64,000 nucleotides of DNA from Kitasatospora sp. GP82 (lineage in GTDB: Bacteria; Actinomycetota; Actinomycetes; Streptomycetales; Streptomycetaceae), in contig NZ_JARZAJ010000009.1 in the NCBI RefSeq assembly GCF_029892105.1, positions 124,001-188,000 on the forward strand. The letters run 5' to 3'. Positions 52,938 through 62,600 of the stretch are shown here, piece by piece. Made by a program: the position numbers and the translations under genes. The notes below the pieces were generated by a model. It ran no database searches, had not been told where the DNA came from, and saw only the letters and a list, made by a program, of their open reading frames with translations. Every line of letters starts with the position of its first letter. Position 1 is the first letter of the stretch.

Positions 52938-53774
52938 ATGCCTAGTTTCGACACTCCCGAACCGATCTCCGTCACCCTCGAATTCGACATCGGGTCCGCC
53001 CGGATCACCGCGAGCGGGCGCACGGACACCGTCGTCGAGGTCCTGCCGAGCAACGGCGCCGACGACGCCGACGTGCGGGCCGCGCAGCAGACCAAAGTCA
53101 CCTGCTCGGGCGGCAAGTTGCTGGTCAAGGGACCCAGGAAGCGCTCCCTGTTCGGCAAGAGCGGGTCGCTCGACGTGAGTATCGAGCTCCCGGCAGGCTC
53201 GGATGTTCAGGGCACCTCGCCCCTGGCGGACTTCACCTGTGAAGGCCGTCTCGGCGACTGCAGGCTCAAGACCTCGGTCGGCGACATCCAGGTCGACGAG
53301 GCACGGGCGGTGTACCTGAAGACCGACCACGGCGACATCCGTCTGGACCGGGCGGCGGGGGACGCCGAGGTCGCCGGGGCGGGCCGGGTCGACGTCGGCG
53401 AGATCGCGGGCGCGGCGACGGTCAAGAACCTCAACGGCGAGACCACGATCGGCGAGGTCACCGGCAGGCTGCGGGCGAACTCGTCCAACGGCCGTATCTC
53501 GGTCGGCGTCGCGCACGCCTCGGTCGACGCCAAGTCCGCCAACGGCGGCATCCGGATCGGCGAAGTGGTGCGCGGCCAGATCGTGCTCCAGACCGCCGCC
53601 GGTGATCTGGAGGTCGGCATCCGAGAGTCCACCGCCGCCTGGCTCGACGTGAACACCCGTCTCGGCAGTGTGCGCAACTCCCTCAGCCCGTCCCAGGGGC
53701 CCGAAACCTCCGACGGGACCGTCGAGGTGCGCGCCCGCACCGGAATCGGCGACATCGTGATCCGCCGCCCCTGA
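52938..53774 (+). CDS. DUF4097-family beta-strand-repeat protein
   Basis: 278 residues. The whole chain is a succession of short beta strands, with repeats such as CEGRLGDCRLKTSVGDIQVD, EARAVYLKTDHGDIRLD and VKNLNGETTIGEV, forming the right-handed beta-helix-like DUF4097 domain (adhesin-like). No signal peptide, so it is probably cytoplasmic. Function unknown. Streptomycetes commonly carry it beside an ABC transporter gene pair; here the RHH gene precedes it and a broken ABC permease follows, the usual neighbourhood in damaged form. Confidence 0.9.
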   Translation: MPSFDTPEPISVTLEFDIGSARITASGRTDTVVEVLPSNGADDADVRAAQQTKVTCSGGKLLVKGPRKRSLFGKSGSLDVSIELPAGSDVQGTSPLADFTCEGRLGDCRLKTSVGDIQVDEARAVYLKTDHGDIRLDRAAGDAEVAGAGRVDVGEIAGAATVKNLNGETTIGEVTGRLRANSSNGRISVGVAHASVDAKSANGGIRIGEVVRGQIVLQTAAGDLEVGIRESTAAWLDVNTRLGSVRNSLSPSQGPETSDGTVEVRARTGIGDIVIRRP

Positions 53775-53834
53775 CCATCCGCCCCTGACGATCGGCGCCA
53801 CAGATGCCTGACGATCGCGAGCTCCCGCGCATCG

Positions 53835-54087
53835 TTTCTGACCGGGCATGTCGTCGGCAGTGTGATCCAGACGCTGGTCGGCACCGCGCTCGTCATCGGC
53901 GTCGCGCTCCTCATGGGTTTCAGGCCCAACGCCCCGCCCGTCGAGTGGATCGCGGCCGCCGGTCGGGCCTGCTGATGGGCACCGGATCGGCAACAGCGCG
54001 GTCGTCGCCCTCGCCTGGTGCCTCGGCCCCACTCTGGCCGGCCGCCTCTGGGCACGGGCGGCGTTCAACCACGACGCCAAACGGTAA
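53835..54087 (+). pseudogene. ABC-2 (DrrB-like) permease gene remnant
   Basis: The first frame reads HVVGSVIQTLVGTALVIGVA then LLMGFRPNAPPVEWIAAAG and runs into a TGA. A second frame follows, [20 protein letters not shown] then [13 protein letters not shown] and a TAA at 54085. These are the internal helix pair and the C-terminal helix of DrrB-type antibiotic-export permeases. About 65 residues between them, the N-terminal third, and the partner ATPase gene are missing. In intact relatives the ATPase and permease directly follow the DUF4097 gene. Confidence 0.78.
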
Positions 54088-54155
54088 CTAGTCACTGCAG
54101 CAAGCCACTTCGCACATCGCCCTGCACTGCACATCGCTCTGCACTGGAGGACACC

Positions 54156-55385
54156 ATGCAGCACGAACCGCAGGAAACAGCCCCGCACTCCGACTCCGAG
54201 CCGGCGACGCTGCCGGTGGGCCGCCCCGCGGGCTGCCCGTTCGACCCGCCCGACCAGCTGGCGCGACTGCGCGAGCAACAGCCGCTCACCCGGATGCGCT
54301 ACCCCGACGGGCATCTGGGCTGGCTGGCCACCGGCCACTCCACGGTCCGAGCGATAGCTGCCGACCACCGCTTCAGCTCGCGGTACGAGCTCATGCACAT
54401 CCCCTTCCCGGGCACGGAAGGCGTCAAGATCCCCTCGGCGACGGTCGGCGACCTCACCGGGATCGACGCGCCCGAGCACACCCGCTACCGGAAGCTGCTC
54501 GCAGGCAAGTTCACGGTCCGCCGGATGCGCGCGCTCACCGCACGCGTCGAGCAGATCACCGCCGAGCACCTCGACACCATGGAGCGCCAGGGGCCGGCGG
54601 TGGACTTGGTGAAGGCGTTCGCACACCCCGTCCCGGCGCTGATGATCTGTGAACTGCTCGGTGTGCCCGAGTCCGAACGCGAGGACTTCAAGCGCCGTGC
54701 CGCGGCGGTGAGCGACCCGGAATCCCCCCTGGAGGACCAGATCGCCGCCATGACGGCCCTCGGGGAGTTCGTGGCCCGGCTGGTCCCGGCCAAGCGTGCC
54801 CACCCCACCGACGACCTGCTCAGCGATCTGACCACCACCGATCTCACGGATGTCGAGCTCGCCGGCATCGGCAGCTTCCTGCTCGCCGCCGGCCTCGACA
54901 CCACCGCGAACATGATCGGTCTCGGTACCTTCGCCCTGCTCAGCCACCCCGAGCAGGCCGCCGCCCTGCGCGCCGACCCCGGCCTCGCCGACCAGGCGGT
55001 CGAGGAGCTGCTCCGCTATCTGAGCATCGCCCACACCGGGGTACGGGCAGCCCTGGAGGACGTCGAGCTGAACGGTCGACTGATCAAGGCCGGCGAGTCG
55101 GTCACCCTCTCGGTGCAGGCCGCCAACCGTGACCCGGAGAAGTTCCCCGAGCCCGACACCCTCGATCTGCACCGCAAGGCCACCGGTCATCTGGCCTTCG
55201 GCCACGGTGTCCACCAGTGTCTGGGCCAGCAACTGGCCCGCGTGGAGATGCGGGTCGCCTTCCCGGCGCTGTTCACCCGGTTCCCCACGCTGCGCCTGGC
55301 CGTCCCGCCCGAGGAGGTGCCGCTGCGCACCACCATGGGCCTCGACGGGGTGCAGCGGCTCCCCGTGACCTGGGACGAGGAGTAG
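54156..55385 (+). CDS. Cytochrome P450 (bacterial class I)
   Basis: 409 residues from ATG 54156 (GGAGG 6 bases upstream). Landmarks: I-helix [12 protein letters not shown] near residue 248 with the oxygen-activating Asp-Thr pair, ExxR in EELLRYL near 285, and the heme loop [15 protein letters not shown] near 348 with the proximal Cys. The length and the ferredoxin-dependent type agree. It oxidises a small molecule, unknown; no ferredoxin, ferredoxin reductase or biosynthetic gene is adjacent. A hairpin ends the transcript 28 bases on. Confidence 0.95.
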   Translation: MQHEPQETAPHSDSEPATLPVGRPAGCPFDPPDQLARLREQQPLTRMRYPDGHLGWLATGHSTVRAIAADHRFSSRYELMHIPFPGTEGVKIPSATVGDLTGIDAPEHTRYRKLLAGKFTVRRMRALTARVEQITAEHLDTMERQGPAVDLVKAFAHPVPALMICELLGVPESEREDFKRRAAAVSDPESPLEDQIAAMTALGEFVARLVPAKRAHPTDDLLSDLTTTDLTDVELAGIGSFLLAAGLDTTANMIGLGTFALLSHPEQAAALRADPGLADQAVEELLRYLSIAHTGVRAALEDVELNGRLIKAGESVTLSVQAANRDPEKFPEPDTLDLHRKATGHLAFGHGVHQCLGQQLARVEMRVAFPALFTRFPTLRLAVPPEEVPLRTTMGLDGVQRLPVTWDEE

Positions 55386-55412
55386 GCGGGCGGAACCTGT
55401 GCCCTCCGGGCG

Positions 55413-55435
55413 ATCCCCGCTCACTGAGCGGGGAT
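55413..55435 (+). terminator. Terminator after the P450 gene
   Basis: Perfect 11-bp arms atccccgctca and tgagcggggat around a single base, directly followed by gggaaagg. It also lies at the 3' side of the minus-strand P450 fragment. Confidence 0.8.
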
Positions 55436-55457
55436 GGGAAAGGTCCGCCCGCCACCC

Positions 55458-55790
55458 TCACTCCGCAGCCGCCGGACCTGCGGCGGCCCGCCGTTCGAGG
55501 GGCATGAGGAGGGAGGAAGGTGCCAGTGTCGTCCGCATGACCGGCCGGACAGGGCGCTTGTCCGCAGGTCTGAGGTGCCAGCGGGCGGTGACCGTGGCCA
55601 GGGTGATGGTGGCTTCGACGAGGCCGAACGAGTCTCCGATGCACTTGCGTCGTCCGGCGCCCAGGGAGAAGAGGCCCTTGCGCTGGGCGGCGGTGACCCG
55701 TTCCGGCAGCCAGCGGTACGGATCGAAGAGCCCGGGCTCCTCGAAGACCTGTGGATCGCGGTGGAGCGCGTACGCGCAGAAGAGCACATC
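55458..55790 (-). pseudogene. C-terminal fragment of a second cytochrome P450
   Basis: The frame reads MLFCAYALHRDPQVFEEPGL, FDPYRWLPERV, then FSLGAGRRKCIGDSFGLVEA with the heme-binding Cys and the conserved following Gly, ending near 55458. It is about 105 residues of about 450. The N-terminal part, including the I-helix and ExxR, is gone; upstream of 55790 no P450 homology is seen in any minus-strand frame. It differs from the intact P450 next to it, so it is not a duplicated copy of that gene. Confidence 0.8.
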
Positions 55791-55957
55791 GCTGCGAGCG
55801 TGGTGAGGTACCTCGGCGCACGCCCTCCCCGCACCCCACGGGGCGGACCCCGCCCTGGGCGGTGTCGGACAGGAGCGATACCGTGCGCAGCGGGCGGCGT
55901 CTGGCCGCCTGCGGCCACCGGGTGCGGACGGCCGGTCGAAACGGGGGAGGGGCCGAA

Positions 55958-56713
55958 ATGCAGGCTGTGGTCAACGGCAGCACGATGCCGGTGCTGGAGA
56001 TCCAGCTGGAGCAGGGGGAGACAGTGATCTCCGCCCATGGCGAACTGTCGTGGATGTCGTCGAACATGCAGATGTCGCAGACCACGAATGCCGGTGGTGG
56101 TCGCGGCGGGCTGATGAACACGCTCAAGCGCGCGGTCAGCGGTGGCGGTATCTTCCTGACCCAGTACCAGGCGCAGGGCGGGTCCGGCCTGGTGGCCTTC
56201 GCGGCGAAGGTGCCGGGGCACATAGTGCCGGTGGACATCGCGCCGGGCCGGGGCGTTGTGGTGCACCGGCACGGCTGGATCTGCGGTACCCCCGGGGTCA
56301 GCCCGACGGTTGCCCTGCAGCAGTCCTTCCGCAGTGGCCTGTGGGGCGGCGAGGGCTTTGTGCTCCAGCGGTTGCAGGGCGAGGGGCGGGCCTGGGTCGA
56401 GCTGTCCGGTGAACTCACCAAGTACACGCTCGCGCCGGGCCAGACCATGCTGGTGCATCCCGGGCACGTAGGCATGTTCGACGAGCAGGTGCAGTTCACG
56501 ATGACCAGGGTGCCGGGCATCGCGAACAAGATCTTCGGTGGTGACGGCATCTTCCTGGTGGCGCTGACCGGGCCCGGCCAGATCTGGCTGCAGAGCATGC
56601 CGTTGTCCGGCCTGGCGCACGCCCTGGAGCCCTACCTGGCCCGCGACGGTGCCGCCGCCACCGCCGAGGGTGCGGGCATCGGGTCCATCGTCGGAGGGAT
56701 TCTGCGCAGCTGA
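55958..56713 (+). CDS. AIM24-family protein
   Basis: 251 residues from ATG 55958 (GGGGGAGGGG upstream). The domain is all-beta with segments GETVISAHGELSWMSSNMQM, GGGIFLTQYQAQGGSGLVAF and VPGHIVPVDIAPGRGVVVHR, matching the bacterial AIM24 family (named after a yeast mitochondrial protein). Found singly or as multi-gene sets in streptomycetes, with no settled role; some copies are reported in stress or membrane contexts. The Gly-rich C-terminus (EGAGIGSIVGGILRS) is typical. Confidence 0.88.
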   Translation: MQAVVNGSTMPVLEIQLEQGETVISAHGELSWMSSNMQMSQTTNAGGGRGGLMNTLKRAVSGGGIFLTQYQAQGGSGLVAFAAKVPGHIVPVDIAPGRGVVVHRHGWICGTPGVSPTVALQQSFRSGLWGGEGFVLQRLQGEGRAWVELSGELTKYTLAPGQTMLVHPGHVGMFDEQVQFTMTRVPGIANKIFGGDGIFLVALTGPGQIWLQSMPLSGLAHALEPYLARDGAAATAEGAGIGSIVGGILRS

Positions 56714-57043
56714 AACCGGAGCGCCGGGCCGCCGGGGCAGGTGATCAGGAGACGACGCAGAGACCGGCACCGTGGTTGTCCGAATCCACCGTGGCCGGCT
56801 GCGTGTGACATGCCGCTGATGGCGCAATGGTCGGGTTGGGTTGTTTGGCCGCGTCAGGCTGTGGGTCTTGATCACGGTCGTCTCAGGAGCCCGTGTGTAC
56901 TGGTCGCGCGAGTGGATCTTCGAAGGCGTCCGCCGGGGGCCGTGGTCGGACCCGGCGGACGCCAGGTCGCTCAATCCTCCTCGGCGCGCCCGCCAGGATC
57001 CGCACGAGCTCCGCCTGCTGCCGAGGCAGCCCCGGGGCGAGCG
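56714..57043. other. Intergenic region before the SpoIIE-type phosphatase
   Basis: About 330 bases. A short frame 56841-57047 (MFGRVRLWVLITVVSGARVY) has poor coding signal. AT-richer sequence at 56830-56890 may hold the promoter of the next gene. Confidence 0.45.
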
Positions 57044-58216
57044 GTGAGGCGGCCGGGCCGCGACAAGGCTGAGAGCAGCGCGGTGAGGTTGAGCAGCACC
57101 GGCCTGGAGGTTCCCGCTCCGCCGGCCTGGATGCGCTGGCTGCCGGCCGCCTACGTCGCGGCCGTCCTGCTGCTCGAACCCGTTACTCCCGTGCAATGGC
57201 CGGTGAGCTTCCTGCTCATCGCCCTGCCCGTGATCACCGCCTACACCCGCGGCCCGGTCAGCGTCGCCGCCATCACGGTCTTCGCCATAGTGTTCGAAGG
57301 CGTCCTGGCCGGTACGCCGTGCTGCGCCGGCCGCAGTTCACACGACCTGTGGGAACGCCACTACGTCGGCGCCTACATCTCCACCGCCCTGGTCGGCGCG
57401 CTCGGGACCGCCCTCGCCGCCCATCGGAAACGCCAGGAAGCCCACCTGGTCCACGCGAACTCCGTCGCCGAGGCGCTGATGCGGACCCTGCTGCGGCCGG
57501 TGCCGCACCAGGTCGGCCATGTGCTGGCGGCCGGTCTCTACCGCCCTGCCGAGGTCGGCACCATGGTCGGCGGCGACCTCTTCGACATCTGCGTCACCCC
57601 GGCCGGTGAGCGAGCCATCATCGGCGACGTCCGCGGCAAGGGCCTGGACGCCGTGCGTACCGTCGCCGACGTCCTCGGCAGCTTCCGCCAGGCCGCCTAC
57701 GAACCGGGCGATCTGCTCCAGGTCGCCTCCAGCATGGAACGCCGGATGGCCCGGGAGGTCGAGGAGATCCCCGACGCCGAGCTGTTCGTCACCGCGGCCC
57801 TGATCGAGTACGACTCCCTCGCCCAGCGTGTGACGATCATCAACCACGGCCACATCGAGCCCGTGCTGATCTCCGGCGGCGAAGTCCACGCCCTCACCGG
57901 ACCGCCCGCCCTCCCCTTCGGCCTGGGCACTCTGGCCGCCGAACTCCCCGTCGCCTACACCCACCGTCTCGCGCCCGGCGACGTCCTTCTGCTCTGCACC
58001 GACGGACTGATCGAAGCCCGCGACTCGACCGGGGCCTTCTACCCTCTCCTCGACCGGCTGCGGCACCGGTTCGGCGGCCGGCCCGCCCCAAGGCCCAGCG
58101 ATGTCATCGACTTCCTCGACACCGACCTGCCCCGTCACGCCCGGGCCCTCCACGACGACGTCGCCATCCTCGCCATCGCCCCACAGCGACGCCCGGCCCC
58201 GCAAGCACACCTGTAA
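57044..58216 (+). CDS. Membrane PP2C-like SpoIIE-family serine phosphatase
   Basis: About 390 residues from GTG 57044; GTG 57083 or ATG 57131 are possible. Three to four helices open the protein (YVAAVLLLEPVTPVQWPVSF, GPVSVAAITVFAIVFEGVL, VGAYISTALVGALG). The PP2C-SpoIIE domain has GTMVGGDLFDICVTPAGERA then IIGDVRGKGLDAVR near 180-205, TIINHGHIEPVLI near 268, and VLLLCTDGLIEARDS near 315, with metal-binding Asp residues. Such enzymes dephosphorylate anti-sigma-factor antagonists (STAS proteins). No anti-sigma or intact STAS gene is adjacent. Convergent with a second phosphatase of the same plan. Confidence 0.9.
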   Translation: MRRPGRDKAESSAVRLSSTGLEVPAPPAWMRWLPAAYVAAVLLLEPVTPVQWPVSFLLIALPVITAYTRGPVSVAAITVFAIVFEGVLAGTPCCAGRSSHDLWERHYVGAYISTALVGALGTALAAHRKRQEAHLVHANSVAEALMRTLLRPVPHQVGHVLAAGLYRPAEVGTMVGGDLFDICVTPAGERAIIGDVRGKGLDAVRTVADVLGSFRQAAYEPGDLLQVASSMERRMAREVEEIPDAELFVTAALIEYDSLAQRVTIINHGHIEPVLISGGEVHALTGPPALPFGLGTLAAELPVAYTHRLAPGDVLLLCTDGLIEARDSTGAFYPLLDRLRHRFGGRPAPRPSDVIDFLDTDLPRHARALHDDVAILAIAPQRRPAPQAHL

Positions 58217-58252
58217 GGCGCCGCGCGCAGCCACGACGCACCGCCGCGGACG

Positions 58253-59353
58253 TCACTCGGGCATGCGCTGGACGGCGATCAGAGCGGCGTCGTCCCTCAG
58301 CCGGCCGCCGACATGGTCGAGCAGATCGCGGCGGACGTGGTGGAGCAGCGACTCGGGTCCGAGGGTGGACCAGTGGGCGATCCGGTCGGCGAGGGGGTAG
58401 AAGGCCCGGGAGTGGTCGCGGGCCTCGGTGACGCCGTCGGTGTACAGCAGGAGGGTGTCGCCGGTCTCGAAGGCGAAGGTCTCCAGACTGTGCCGGATGA
58501 CCGGCAGCTCGCACATGCCCAGCGGGGGAGCCGAGTACTGGACATCGAGCGGAGTGACCTGCCGCCGGGTCAGCAGCAGGGGTGGGGGGTGTCCGCAGTT
58601 CGTCAGGCGGACGATGGGGGTCGCGTCGGGCAGATCGAGCAGCAGGGCGGTCACGAACCGCTCGCCCACCTCCCCGTCGGTCTGCGCGAGCTCTGCCAGG
58701 TGACGGCAGTAGCTCTTCTCCAGACCCGAGGCGAGCGCGGTCAGGTCCCTGTGCTGGTGAGCCAGCTCGCGGAAGGCCCCGACCAGGTGGGCGGAGTCGC
58801 CGATGGCCGACAGGCCCTTGCCGCGCACATCCCCGATGATCAGACGGGTCTCCCGGCCGATCCGGGCGGAGGCGTAGAGGTCGCCGCCCACATGGGCCTC
58901 GTCCTCGGCAGCCAGATACATCGTCGCCACCCGAAGGGGACCCAGCCGCGGTGGCAGCGGCCGCAGCAGGACCTGCTGGACGGCTTCGGAAACCGACCTC
59001 ACCCGGGTCAGCTCCCGGCCGTGCCGCTCCCGTACCCGGCAGTAGAGGACGATCACGGCCGAGACCATGATCAGAGCCACGAGCTGCGCCTCGTGGTTGG
59101 AGGTGGTCAGTCCGCCGTGGTACAGGCCGATCACCACCTGTGCGGCCACGGCCACGGCTCCGATCAGGGCGGTGAGTCGGGCCCCGGCGAACGATGCGGT
59201 GATCGCGGGCGCCACCACGAGCAACGGACCGAGGTGGATGTAGGGCGGCGAGGCGATGTCGATCGCGGAGATCAACAGGATGAACGCGAGCGGGATCAGC
59301 ACCAATAGGCCCGTCCGACCCGGCCTGCGGAACTCCGAGAAACCCTGCCGCAC
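58253..59353 (-). CDS. Membrane PP2C-like SpoIIE-family serine phosphatase
   Basis: 366 residues. GTG 59353 has GGAGG 7 bases upstream; GTG 59392 is an alternative 13 codons earlier. Four membrane helices (LLVLIPLAFILLISAIDIAS and following) precede the catalytic domain: EDEAHVGGDLYASARIGRET, RLIIGDVRGKGLSAIG, LTNCGHPPPLLLT and LLLYTDGVTEARDHS. All metal-binding Asp are present. The two phosphatases converge with 36 bases between stops, and share only moderate similarity, so they are not a recent duplication. Role inferred: partner switching control of a stress sigma factor. Confidence 0.92.
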   Translation of the reverse strand: MRQGFSEFRRPGRTGLLVLIPLAFILLISAIDIASPPYIHLGPLLVVAPAITASFAGARLTALIGAVAVAAQVVIGLYHGGLTTSNHEAQLVALIMVSAVIVLYCRVRERHGRELTRVRSVSEAVQQVLLRPLPPRLGPLRVATMYLAAEDEAHVGGDLYASARIGRETRLIIGDVRGKGLSAIGDSAHLVGAFRELAHQHRDLTALASGLEKSYCRHLAELAQTDGEVGERFVTALLLDLPDATPIVRLTNCGHPPPLLLTRRQVTPLDVQYSAPPLGMCELPVIRHSLETFAFETGDTLLLYTDGVTEARDHSRAFYPLADRIAHWSTLGPESLLHHVRRDLLDHVGGRLRDDAALIAVQRMPE

Positions 59354-59693
59354 ACCCACGCCTCCACCCTGCACCCCGCGCAGCTCTTCCACACCCCGAC
59401 CCCGCCGTGAGAGGACGAGCTCAGGGAGGCGGGTGCAGGTCGTCAGCCGCCGGTGCCGCGCGGCGCGTGTTCTGGAAGTCCCTGATGACTGTGTCTGCCG
59501 AGCGACGCAAGTCGAACTGGTTTTCCAGATCCGACCATGACGTCGCCCGATGGGGTGGTTTATTCAGGTGGCCGCCGGAGCCGATCTGTGCGCCGCCTAA
59601 TCTGACGGCCATGGGCGCTCCGGCCCTTGGTGGTTCGTCGTCGATCTTCCGTCTGTCCGGGGTCGCGCTATGCCGATTGGAGGCATGCCCATC
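59354..59693. other. Divergent promoter region before the Tc-toxin gene
   Basis: About 340 bases, locally AT-richer at 59510-59570 (including gtggtttattcagg), with the promoters of the phosphatase and the toxin subunit. No gene is supported. Confidence 0.5.
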
Positions 59694-62600
59694 ATGAGTT
59701 TCACCCAGGGCGTCCCGTCCCCCGGACAGTTCGGTGCGGCACCGTCATGGGCTGCTTCCGACGGCCCCGTGCCCGACGCTGCGTCCGGCACCTCGGATGT
59801 CACCTCCGGTTCTGGCGCTGCTCCGTCGCCCGGCCCGGCGGTGCCCTCGGCATCCTCCTTCGTGCCGGCCGCGCCCGTCGTCTCGCTCCCGAAGGGCGGT
59901 GGAGCGATCCGCGGTGTCGACGAGAAGTTCGCCGCGAACCCGGTCACCGGCAGTGGCACCCTGAGCGTTCGGCTGGCTGTCAGCCCAGGGCGTGGCAGCG
60001 TCGGGCCGACGCTCGCCCTCTCCTACGACTCCGGCCAGGGCAACGGCGTCTTCGGCCTCGGCTGGCACCTCGGCCTCCCCGCGATCACCCGCAAGACCGA
60101 GAAGGGGCTGCCCTCCTACCGCGACGCCGGAGTCGGTTCCTTCGACGACCGGGACGAGCAGGAGGGGGACGGCCACCCCCTCGGCGAGGCCGAGGACACC
60201 TTCATTCTCGCCGGAGCCGAGGATCTCGTCCCGGTGCTGGAGGAGAAGGACGGCCATTGGCGTCCCGTCAGGCACCGGCGAACCGTCAACGGCCGTGCCT
60301 ACACCGTCCAGCACTACCGGCCTCGCATCGAAGCCGCATTCGCGCGCATCGAACGCTGGACCGACTGCCGCTCCGGCGAGCCGCATTGGCGGTCGATCAG
60401 CCGCGACAACGTCACCACCGTCTACGGACGCACGGCCGAGAGCCGTATCGCCGACCCGCACGACCCCCTTCGCGTGTTCAGCTGGCTGGTCTGCGAAAGC
60501 TTCGACGACACCGGTAACGCCGTGGTGTACGAGTACAAACCCGAGGACGGGGCCGGGCTGGACATCGCCCGCAGTCACGAGCGCAACCGCACCGAAGCGG
60601 ATCGGGCCGCCAACCGCCACCTGAAGCGGATCCGCTACGGCAACCGCGTGCCGCTGCTGGTGGAGCCGGATCTTTCCCGGGCGCAGTGGCTGTTCGAGGT
60701 GGTCTTCGACTACGGCGAACACGATCCGGACAGCCCGGCCCCGCAGGAGGTCAGGCCCTGGACGTGTCGCCTGGACCCGTTCTCCTCCTACCGGGCCGGC
60801 TTCGAGGTGCGCACCTACCGACTGTGCCGCCGGGTGCTGATGTTCCATCACTTCCCCGACGAGCCCGGGGTCGGCCGCGACTGCCTGGTCCGCTCCACCG
60901 ACCTTCTCTACCGCGGTGACCCGGCGCGCGGCGAGGCAGTCGTCTCGGTGGCCGAGTCCGTCACCCAGCGCGGCTACCGCCGGCGCCCCGACGGCAGCTA
61001 CCTCGTCCGCTCCATGCCGCCGCTGGAGTTCGGCTACACCGAAGCCGTGCTGGACATGCGGCAGCACACGCTCGATCCGCAGAGCGCCGCCAACCTGCCG
61101 GCCGGGCTCGACGGTTCGGTCTATCGCTGGGTCGACCTCGACGGCGAGGGGCTGTCCGGCATCCTCACCGAACAGGGCGGCTCCTGGTTCTACAAACCCA
61201 ACCGTGGCGACGGCCGGTTCGGCCCGCTGCAACCCGTTGCCGCCCGGCCCTCCCAGGCCGCACTGCGCGGAGGCCGCCAGGAGCTGCTGGACCTGAACGG
61301 CAACGGCAGGCTCGATCTGGTCGACCTCGCGGGGGCCGCCCCCGGGTTCACCGGCCGTACGGAGAGCCGGGCCTGGCAGCAGTTCCGGCCCTTCCGCTTC
61401 CGGCCGGACATCGCTTGGGACGACCCGAACCTGCGCTTCGTCGACCTCGACGGGGACGGGCGCGCCGACGTGTTGATCACCGGCGAACAGGCCTTCACCT
61501 GGCACTCCTCCCTGGGCGAGGACGGGTTCGGCCCCGGACGCCGCGAGTTCGTGCCGCTGGACGAGGAACGCGGCCCGCGACTGGTGTTCGCCGATCGGAC
61601 TCAGGCGATCCACCTGGCCGATGTCTCCGGCGACGGCCTGGCCGACCTGGTGCGCATCCGCAACGGCGAGATCTGCTACTGGCCCAACCTCGGGTACGGC
61701 CGGTTCGGTGCCAAGGTGGCGATGGACGACGCCCCGTGGCTGGACGATCCGGACCAGTTCGACCCTCAGCGCCTGCGCGTGGCCGACATCGACGGCTCGG
61801 GCACGGCCGACCTGATCTACCTGCACCGCGACGGCGTCCTGATCCACTTCAACCGGTCCGGCAACGCCTGGGGGCCGGCGCGGCGGCTGGGCGTGGCCTT
61901 CCCCCGGGCGGACAGTGCGGCGCAGGTCTCCGTGAGCGACCTGCTCGGCAACGGCACCGCCTGCCTCGTCTGGTCCTCGCCGCTGCCCGGGGCCGCCGCA
62001 CAGCCACTGCGCTACCTGGACCTGATGGGCGGCACCAAGCCCCACCTGCTGACCTCGGCCTGCAACAACCTCGGTGCCCGGACGTGTGTGCGATACGCGC
62101 CGTCCACCCGCTTCTACAGCGCCGACCAGGAGGCCGGACGGCCCTGGGTCACCCGACTGCCCTTCCCCGTCCAGGTGGTCGAGCGCGTCGAGACCGTCGA
62201 CCGGATCGGCCGCAACCGGTTCACCACGCGATATGCGTACCATCACGGCTACTTCGACGCCGTGGAGCGGGAGTTCCGCGGCTTCGGCCTGGTCGAACAG
62301 TGGGACTCCGAGGCGATCACCGTGCTCGGCACCGATCTCTCGCGCGACGCGGCCAACTGGGACGAGGCCGCGTACGTGCCACCCGTGCTGACGCGGACGT
62401 GGTTCCACACCGGTGCCGTTCCGATGGAAGGCCAGGTCTCCCGGCACCTGGCCGACGAGTACCATCCCGACGAGCGGGCGATCGGCGACTCCGCGCTTCC
62501 CACCGCCGTCCGGCGCCCCGGAGGTCCGGAGCTGCCCTGGCGGCTGTCCGCCGACGAGGCCCGCCAGGCGTACCGGGCACTCAAGGGCCTGACACTCCGT

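Noticed and set aside
56841..57047. Plus-strand frame MFGRVRLWVLITVVSGARVY before the phosphatase
   Set aside because: Weak coding bias, no ribosome site, overlaps the start of the phosphatase gene.
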